Below, piece after piece: positions 11,037-21,600 of a stretch of DNA of 64,000 nucleotides. Origin of the DNA: Enchytraeus crypticus (taxonomy: Eukaryota > Annelida > Clitellata > Enchytraeida > Enchytraeidae); the NCBI GenBank assembly GCA_905160935.1, contig CAJHZI010000473.1, positions 1,241,001-1,305,000 on the forward strand, read 5' to 3'. Each line of letters opens with the position of its first letter. Positions within the stretch are counted from its first letter, which is position 1. A model generated the notes under the pieces. The model searched no databases and was not told the origin of the DNA. It worked only from the letters and a program-made list of their open reading frames with translations. Position numbers and translations under genes: made by a program.

Positions 11037-14000
11037 GTGCACTGTCAAGTGGCAGGTTCAAGGTACATATTCATACTCAAATTCTTCTTTCTCGCTCCAT
11101 AAGAGCACTCCTTAAGATCACCAAGTTAATCCCTTCACAAAGTCTATGCCTTATTCATACCTTATGTAGCCTATAGCTTGGGAAAAGTATGGCTTCTGAG
11201 ATCCTCTTGATTTATGTTGTATTAAACAATCAGTTAGGAGATATGCATAAACGTATTGCTGTGTATAAGGCGTATGGTGCAGGACTAGAGAAAAACTCCA
11301 GTGGTAGCCCTGTTAGCCAGCTGTCTGAATGGTCTCTATCCGGAGACAGAGAGAGAGATCGTTTCAAATTTGCTTTGAAAATTTTGGCGATTCTGATTTA
11401 TTTTTGATTTTGGTATAGTTTTGGCTAATGATATTTGTTATCGTAGAAAAGTTAAGATTAGCTACTAGTTTGACGGACTAGTTCAGTCGTTCTGAGTGTG
11501 TCATGTCATACTCTATACTGACTCTTTGTAGCGGAAAGTAAACAATAAAAATAATTTAAAACTAGAATTGCATTAATAAATATTGTATGGAGTATGAGCA
11601 TAGTGTAGAGATGGTTATGCTATGTGGTGTGAATGTGTTAGATGCCTTGGCGTGACATGCTCTCTTACACCTCAAGCATTAAATTCATGATGACCAATGT
11701 TGTAGATAAATTCAGACGCATCTGAAAGTGAGTCACCTGTAGTCAGAAAGTCCTTTAAAACTCGCTTTAAGACAATAGATCTTAGTAATACAGCAGAAGA
11801 TGATGATGATGATTTTGTCGGTTTGTATTAGAATTATCTGCATAAAATTGTTGTTAATAAAACCAATTTTTTATTCTAGCTCTTGTGTTTTGTTACTATA
11901 TGTAAGTACTTTAATATTAATTTAATAATGATTTAAATAATTTGTCATGGATGACAGTAGCACTCTCTAATTGTAGTTACTACCATTTTTTCCGACTTAT
12001 CTAGTACCATATTGATTAAGTTTGACGCATACTAGTGAGTGTCTGTAACTGTGTAGTTGTCGGCTAATTGTCTAAGACCTTTAGCTCGTTTAATATTAAT
12101 CTTCTTCAATAATTAATTAATAGATAGCTATTACCTATTATCATCTGGTCTTCTTCTTTAATATTTTTATTATTATTTTTTCTCAAATTAAATTTATACC
12201 CTTGCCTATTATGTATGCATGAGTTCACCTTTTATCATTATTTATCTTAGTTTTCTCTAAGTTCACCATAGTTGACATTTAATTTGTGTGTTTTTCTGTT
12301 GCATTTTCTTATTTGTATGTTTTTTAACTCTACAGGGTTGAATGACCCTTTTTGGTGGTCTTATTAATTTAAATTGAAGTTAATTAAATTGTTAAATTAC
12401 TGTTATTTTAGATTTAAGAACAAGAGTGAATGCCGGAAGATATCTGACTGAAAACAGTTTGCAGAAGTCTAGCAGACAGTTGCAGGACAAGCATCTAACC
12501 AGGCACAGGGAGGTACTTGTGTCTAATGTCTCAATAGCGTAGTGGTAACGTCATGAAATTTTAAATGGCAGATCCTGAGGTGAATTGAACCTTCGTGGAT
12601 TCGAATCCCAGCCGCTCTGAGCTGAGAGTAAAATCGTAGATATTCACAGGACTTGTTACACGGAAAATGGACTAAATTGTCTATGTGTTTAAACATCATC
12701 ATCAGCGTCATCTTCCCTTGAATCTCAGTTTAACTAGGGTCGGGATACGAATAGACTGTCTCAAATCCTCTCTGTCCCACATCATGTCATCAGGAAATCC
12801 CCTATTTGAAACTTTTCCATTCGTTTAAATTTTTGTAGCTATTTCTGGAGCTTAGGCGCTCACCAACCGAATACCCTTTCTAACGTTGATATGGATGTTA
12901 GTGTATCTCTGGATTTGAACTCTGAACCTACTGATCCGCTTTCTAACAACTTACCAACCAGCCATCGGTTCAACCCTAATATTCTAGTATCTGTAGCAGA
13001 GTAATAAATTGATGAGCAGTTCATAATTATAGTTGTAATACTGTGTCTTATAAACCTAACTTGTAGAGATCAATTAATTATTAATTATTTTGACTAATAA
13101 TTAATAATTAATTATTTATTAAGAAATATTAGGTTAAATATTAATTAATTGAACCATACTGTTGTACAGATTGATAGAGAAAGAAAAGATAGCTCGAGAA
13201 ATGTCACCACTGATAGCAGAAATAGAAAGAAGAAGAAAGGAGATGGAGGCAGATATTTCCTGGAGGAGGAAGCGGAGGTCTCCTCCGATGATCAGTCTGA
13301 AGATGATGAGGATGGAAGTGACCTTGATGACCTTGACGATAGTTTTATCAATGATGAGACTCAGCTGACTCAGGATGTCATGGAAGGTTCGAGACCTGCC
13401 TCAATCAGTTTAAGACCTAATTAATGTAATTAATTAATGTAATTAATTAATTTAATTAATTAATTCCTCTGATGAATTCGTCAGAAAGGGCATTCGGTTG
13501 GTGAGCGCCCAGGCTCCAGAAATTGCTACAAAAATTTAAACGAATGGAAAAGTCTCAATTAGGGGATTGTCTGGTGGTGTGGTATAGGACAGAGGGGATT
13601 TGAGACAGTCTATTTGTATCACGTCCCTGGTTAAACTGGGATTCAAGGGAGGAGGATGATGATGATGAAATTATTTTAATTAATTAATTACATTAATTAA
13701 TTTAATTAATTTCTCTGATGATCATCTGAAAATAATGAGGATGGAAGTGAGAGAGAGAAGTATGTTTAATTTAAAATTTCAGACGGTCAATAACAGAAGT
13801 ACAATCAGCCACAAGCAAACACAAAATGAATATAACAATTGTAAGTAAATCATACAATAGGAGCATAAAATTGAAACAAACATAATGATTGATGCAATTA
13901 ACTAAAACAAGCCCACAACTATTCAATCGGTCCCTAGTGAGAGCATTGCTCTATCTAGCTAGTCGCCGAGATAGTATGGGGAAGTGCTTCTGTCAGTATA

Positions 14001-17000
14001 TTTTACCAGTTCTTGAATTAATAAGATTAGGATTCTAAAATTATAAAAAGTGACCTTGATGACTGTCAGCTGACACAGGATGAAATGGAAGATCCGCGAA
14101 CTCTTCGATAGCCTCAATCAGTTTCTATTGAAAGTTTAAGACTTTAATTTATTTAATTTATTCATTTTAACTGAATTAAGCTTCAATTTATTCAATTAAT
14201 TCATTTTAATTAGTGTAGGTTTATTTACGTTGAGCAGATTCCCTCCCTCGTTTGCTCGTCTAAATACTGTTTAATACAGCTATTTCTCTCGCTCTGTCTA
14301 ATATCCAGCACTAACGCTTCAATAACAAACAATTATTTGCCCTGAGCTCGAGCTACAAGTGTCCTGTGTTATTCTATTATATAATCTCTTTAGCGCTTCT
14401 AATTTTCGCTTCTAATATTTGCTCTAAGAGTTAGAGTATTCGGACCTTTTCATTTCATGTGAATTGCTGTATATTGTGAGACTTTTCTAACTCTATTGTG
14501 TGAAATGATTGAATCATTTAAATAAAAAATTAAATAAACAAATGAGCTTGACCCATGTTGCTCTTTGTTGACCCGTGTTGTTCTTTGTTTCTTCAGACTC
14601 TGTGAGTGTCCAGGCGATGTACCTGCAGTCCATCAGAAGTCCTGCTGTGCAGCGACGTGGTAGATATCGACTCCAGTACGACTCAGAGTTCAGGAGGGAG
14701 GACGTTCTGTCTCAGGTGATGGAAGAGGATGAGGCAGAGGATGAGAATGAGTATGAGGAGGATAGCTTCTGTGTGCTAGAGGATGAGGAGGATGATAGCT
14801 TCTGTGTGAGTGACGGAGACAAGACTTCTTCTGGTAACAACTTCTCCAGTTGTTTATTTCTTCTAATTCCATAAGCGACCAATTCTATAGCTGTGGTGAA
14901 AAAAGAAATAGCTAAAAAAGCTGATAAAGCTAATATTAACGTCAGTTTCCTCACTCGAAAGCGATGTCAGTGACGGAAGAGCCCAGGATTTGAACCACGC
15001 ACATACTGATCCGCGGTCGAATATCTTACCGACATCACCATTGGCTCCAACCAATAGCGTGTGTTGATATATTTTGTTTTTATAGAATTATTGTTTTTAA
15101 AAGAAATAGTAACATTAATTTCCATTACACTACTAACTTGCTAAATATCATATATGTATGCGAGGAATTTGCTATCTTGGTATCCTTAGCACTGTTCAAT
15201 ATTTTGGTTTTTTTTTAAATTTGTTACAGTTGTAACAATTTAATTGTATCAGAGACAGTCCAGTGAAGTTTTGAACCCTTGGCCTCTTGTTTAGCCGCAA
15301 TAGACCAACTCAACGACCAGCTGGTTCAAAATGTTCTAAATCCCGTAATTATTAATTAATTATTAATAATTACTATAAGTAATTATTTCTAGAAGCTCAT
15401 TTACGTAAATTATAGCTGCTGTACATATTTTACACATTTAATTAGCAATTGTATAATTATTAATTAATTAAATTACAATTTTTAAATGTTAGAACTGATA
15501 TTTTGAATATTTTCTACATTTTCACTTGGCAGATGTTGTTATGCTGCGTGTAGACGAGTCGATGGGGTTACTAACGCAGGCCGAGCATTGCTTGAGGATG
15601 AAGCGAAGACGCAATGGCGAACCTTCTAGAAATAGACAGGCAGATAAGCGTAGAACGGATGATACAGGCAGGAATACAAGGAGAGGGAAGACAGGGAGAG
15701 GAAGAAGGAGGATCGTTCAGTTGGACGACAGCTGTGTTGATGAAGAGCATAGAGTTGTGACGCCAGCAAAAAGTAGAGTGAACACAAGTAGTGGCGTAGA
15801 GCATAGAGTTGTGACTTCAGCAACAAGTAGAGTGAACACCTGTAGTAGCTTAGATAAAAATTCGAATAGCTCAAGCGGTCTAAATGCTGTAATAGCTAAA
15901 CTTAGTAATATATGCACTACAGAACAGAATATATTAAAAGTGACCTATCTTAACGAAGAGCGTTTTAAGAATTCAGACAGTTTAAATAGTGAAGAGTTTG
16001 GTGAATTCACAAGAATCAGGCAGCGTCATAGCACTGAGAATGACGATGTAAAACTTAAATCGATGGAAAATGCTAATAAATTAAAATTAAATAATCGGTT
16101 AATTGACGAAAAGAGAGACATTTCTGTAAACAGTTGCATTCATCTACAAAATCATGCGAGTAATATGAATTTAGAGAAAACTGAAAATAGAAATAATCAT
16201 AAATTATCTGTCGATGTTATTGTTAAAACTTCTTCTACTCATTCTGCTGTCATCGATCAATCTAAGCAGAATTTAAGCTCAGCTGCCATCACTAATGATC
16301 TACCCGTGTTCTCACTGGGATTGGATAATTTTCTGGACGATGATTTTGATGAAGAAGATATCGACGTCAACCCTGTATCTGTCTCCACATCACCTAAACC
16401 TTCTACCAGTTGTCATCCTCAGAAACCGCTGTGGCAGAGATGTGAAGAAAATCTTCATAAAAGAAATAGTGAGCCTAATGGTAGCAGTGGTGATGCTGGG
16501 AGTGTTTCTGTAGCCGCTATTGGTAACACAGCAATCAGTGGTAACGCCAGGTTTAGTGCATCATTCTCTGATAGGCCTAATACAGTCTGTACTAACAACA
16601 CTGCGGGTGTAGATAAGCACATTACGACCAGTTCTAGTAGATTTTCGAGTATTGGTAACTCTGTGGTTATTGATGCAGATAGATCGACTGCTGGCAACGC
16701 TGTTGCTGCTACAATAAATAGGTTTATCACTTCAGGTATTAATGAAAGATTACCAGCTAGATGTACCAATGTCACTCCAGATGCCATGCTGAAGCATGGG
16801 CGCTATGATACGATATCATCGAGTAAGAATTCGGCTCAGAATATGGACACTAGAAGAACCAACGTATCAGATGAGGTGTGTAATAGTGGGTCCGGTCAAC
16901 CTACAGTGTCGAGCAAATCCTACCCCACAAGATACAGTGCTCCAGTGGCCAGTGTTACCAGTAGTTCTACCCAGGGGGAGAGTGTTTTGGGAAGAGATGG

Positions 17001-18488
17001 CACCACTGATGGACTGAGACTGATTGTGGATTCCAGAGAACTCAGTTCTGCTCAGGTTGTGTGATAATAATAATAATAATAAATAATAAAAATAGTAATA
17101 ATAAGAAGATTTGTATTTGTTGATGATTGTATTTTGATGATTGTTGATGATTTGTATTTTCCATTTTTCATACCAACGTCCTCCTGTTTGTAAAGTATAT
17201 GTTCGCTAATTGAACAGTAGTAATATTGACATGATATTTGTAAGACCAATGCATTCAGTAAATGAAGGGCGACTGTGTTTTATTAGGATTTGCTGTCGAG
17301 GCTGAGATTCGAACAGAAGGTGGAGGTGGTGGTGAGACAGTTGACAGGATGTGACTACATCATCAGCAGTAGAATGGCTGTGGAGCGTAAGGTACAGTCA
17401 GGTATGTCCCAGTCTGTATATTGCAGTACCATTATTTATGGTTTTACCAGATGTAATTTATTATTATTATTGTAGAAACGCTGTAATTTTGTTAATACTG
17501 AATATATTTTCACCAAATTTGCAGATATGTGCTGAAATCCCTCCTCTAGAAGCTCCGAAAATGTTGTATAAATATTTTGAGTTGTGCCTAAGTTATTGAG
17601 ATTTCTCTAGGGGATAATTTTTGTATGCCCCAGTCTAGATTTTAATACATGCACTTCTTAGGATAACCAAGCTTGGATGTTCTTAAGAAAAGCTAAAGCT
17701 TGGTTTAACGTACGATTCTTGTCTCAGAAGCGTCTCAGTGATATAGTGGGTACTGAGTTTGAACGATACTCTACCAATCGGCAGTCGGACCACCTATCGT
17801 TATGTTACCAGGCTGGAGCCAGTGGCAATGTCTGTAAGATACTCGACAGAGGAACAGTATGTGCGGGTTCAAATCCTGGACTCCCCCGTCATTGACATCG
17901 CTTTCGAGTGAGAAAACTGACGTTAACAATTGCTTTTTTACAGGCTTTGCCTCTGTTGAATGGCGGAACTTAATGAGGTGGAACTGAATGGAGATCTGAT
18001 GTACAGGCTAGAGATTCAAATTCAAAGCTAAATCATTGTGAAGAGTAAAAACTAAATAGCGTTAATGAAACAATTCAATAATAAATATTATTGACATTAA
18101 TATTTAATTAATGATTCAAACTAACGAAGACTATTTGAAGGGTCGTAGGAATAAAAGATATGTAATGTGGTAGACATGTTATTCTATGAGCTGTGCTTGT
18201 TGTTCGGTGCTGCTGTTAGTTTATCTATTGTATCTATTTGATTGTTGATCTATTGTATGTGATTCGTTATTTCTAGATTTCGTTAACGGAGCTAATCGAG
18301 CCAAGCTGTTGAGGAAGGTTCAGGAAATGTGCTCTCTGTTTGATCGACCGTGCATCATAATAGAGAAAGATGCTCTGAAGAGAAATGAGCCGGATATCAG
18401 CAAGCCTTTGTATGTAGTATCAATCTAGAATCTGTCTCTCTCATTCTCTCGCTCCGTCTGTCTCTCTCCCTCTCTCTCTCTCTCACGG

Positions 18489-18550
<62 letters not shown>

Positions 18551-18552
18551 AA

Positions 18553-18600
<48 letters not shown>

Positions 18601-21600
18601 ACTCTGTGTATCTCTCTGTATATCTCTCTCCTATTACACAACTGCGCATTATCGACCCTGAAATCATCCCCGGATGAGGAAACGGACGTTAAACCTTTAT
18701 TATTATTATTATAATTATTAATGTCGCTATGTAGTAAGTATGTAGCCTTTATCTTGTCTGACTGATATTTTGTTTATATCTTTTTATTATATCTATCATT
18801 ATGCTATTTCCTTATCTTCAATAGCTTATCAAGTTTCCTCTATCTATTTACTGCTCACTGGAGGCATTTACGCTTTTTAGTTAGGAAGTTGTTTTTATTT
18901 ATTCTGTGCTCGTGTGTTTACAATGATTCCTTTCTTGGTTGCTGTTTTTGTAGTTTTCGTTATTTCCTCCTTTGCCTCCTTCAGGAAAAGGAGGAAATAA
19001 CTCGTTATTTCCTCCACGGTTTAATGCCTGATTTATGTGGATTTAGCATCTTACTGGTTCTTTAGGTAGCTAAGGATAGATCAGTTCTAGGCCTTGACCT
19101 TTATCTTGATGGTTGTTAACCTTGCTTTCAACGTAATGATTGCTGAAAATAGAAGTTTTAGATCAGATGATGTAGGCCTACTGATATACGTACTGAATTG
19201 ATACGTGTAATTTATTGTTTGGTGTAGAAATTATTGCTTGGATTATTTATAAATTGATATTTTTTTTGATAAAGTATGGTAATATTTTGTGTTTGCCTAT
19301 CAGGTTGAAGAACCGATATGTGGAGAATATTCTTATTTCGTTATCTCAAGCAAAAATAAAAATTTTATTCTCAAACTCTCAAGGTACTACGAGTTCTCTT
19401 TCCATATAGCATTCAAATCACGCTATGTTGTATATTTACTAATTTTTCGCAAACAATTTCATAAACGAAGATTTTATAATAGATTTTGTTTATTTTAGAT
19501 TGTTAAGTTTGTATCTTTTGTAGATTTTGTTAAATATGATTTTAATTTATGATTAATTTATTAATTTTAATTTAGACTTTGGTGAAATAATTGATATTAA
19601 TATTTTACTCGTAACACATAGCATTATATTAATTAGCGATACTGGCTCAGCTACGGACGAAGTCATTAGGATTGTCCTAGGCAACATATACTACAGTTTA
19701 GCTAATTTTAACGGCTGTTTCTCCACCTCCAGTGTACCGTTAGGGGGGGTGGCTGCTAGAGCCGAATAAGGCCTAAGTCACGGATTAAATGGGGTCGGGG
19801 AAACTATGCAGGGACGTCACCAATATTAATATACCTCCGGTTTCCTAATGCTCATATGGCACAGAGTATTAAGAAGTGTAGTAAAATTCGTGAACCACCG
19901 GGAATCGAATCTGGGACCTCTCAGCTTGGCCTCGCTAACCATTGCGCTATAGCTCACACAGATACTACACTTCCCAAATATATATTACTGGAATATATGC
20001 CTAAGAGTGCTCGATATGCTTCAAGGAGCTTAGCATCTTTTGGTTTCCACTCGATTAATTATGTATATCTCGGTGTCTCTCAAATTCTAATTTTTCAATT
20101 TCCTTAATGAACTGTATGCTTAAATCCTAAATTCTCAGCCCAGGTTTCCCTATAACCATATTACCGTCGCAGATGGTAAAAGGCTGTTTCGAATTACTAA
20201 TTTTTTACATTACATAATACATGAACTATATGAAAGACAATTGTATTGTCTTTCATATAATCTATTTAATGTAATCTCTTTCACATAATCTACAGTATTT
20301 CACGCAATATATTTTATGTAATCTGCTTATTTTATTAAATCTATTTCAGAGGAGTCTGCTCAACTTTTGGCAGAACTGTGCAAACAAGAAACAGCGAAGA
20401 GTTTCGGGATAAAAATGAACTTAAATCTCAGTGAAAGTCAAGAGCAGGTATTTTTATTATTATTAAGTATTATTATTATGACGTATTTTTAACATTAAGT
20501 ATTATTATTATTATTATTAAGTGTTATTATAATTAACCCCTGTATAATTATGATTTAACTGCCTGATATCCATTAATTACGTAATTTCTCTGTTATAAAT
20601 ACTGAAGGGCTAAAAAAAATTGATATTATAACATTTTAGTTGTGACTCAAACGTACTTTGGCTACGAATTTGATCATCAGGCCAGTACTGTTTAGGATCT
20701 CACTTTTCTCTCGAAAGTAGATTTTTATCAGCAGTCTTGATTTAATTGGTTCGTAGTAATAAGCGCTGTAAGGACTTCTGCAACATTATTTATACTTAAT
20801 TGGACGAGGCAACACGCATTAAATCTTTAATATTAGTTACTATGATTTTTGTAATAAAAATCCTAATTTATTAATGCTATTAATCATCGTCATCGTTCCT
20901 AGAGACTCAGTTTAACCAGGGTCGGGATTATAAATTTTGTGCAAGTTCTGAAGCCAAGGCGCTCACCAACCGAATGCCCTTTCTGCGGTTGATTTGGATC
21001 TTAGTGCTTTGTCGCCTTTTACGACATGTACATGTTATTATTATTATCATTATTATTATTGTTATTATTAGTATTACTATTATCGTGCACACTATAATTT
21101 AAAACTTTCGATCTACCATGATTGATGGCTTTGTAATTTACTAGACGGCTATTACATTTTATTCACTTCTAATTACATCTCGTGTTACAACAGATAATGA
21201 AGTTCTACATGTCTCTGCCTCAAGTCAGTTACATCACAGCTCTAAATCTTCTCCACGGTTTCTCAACTATCAAACAGCTGATTAACTGGTAAGTTGCTCT
21301 CTGTCTCTCTTTCTCTCCCTCTTTCTCTGTAGTTATTTCTGTTGGAATAGAGAAAGCTTCGATACATTAAAGCTTTCTTTTCTCTACTGTCACACATCTG
21401 ATTAACTGGTAAGCAGCTCTATCTGTAGTTAGGTCTGTGGAAAAAGAGAGAGCTTTGGTATCAATGAAAACTAGGTTCAAATCCCAGAATTTGAAGATTT
21501 TTGTTAAATATACCTGGTGCACCTTATGCTGCGATTACTGACTAATAGTGGGCATATGTCGGTAAAGATGTGCGCTATTTTGTGCGGCATAGTCACAATA

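Noticed and set aside
13162-13368. Alternative + frame with a plausible charged helix
   Set aside because: The other frame ([17 protein letters not shown]) matches FANCM and is in phase with both neighbouring exons.
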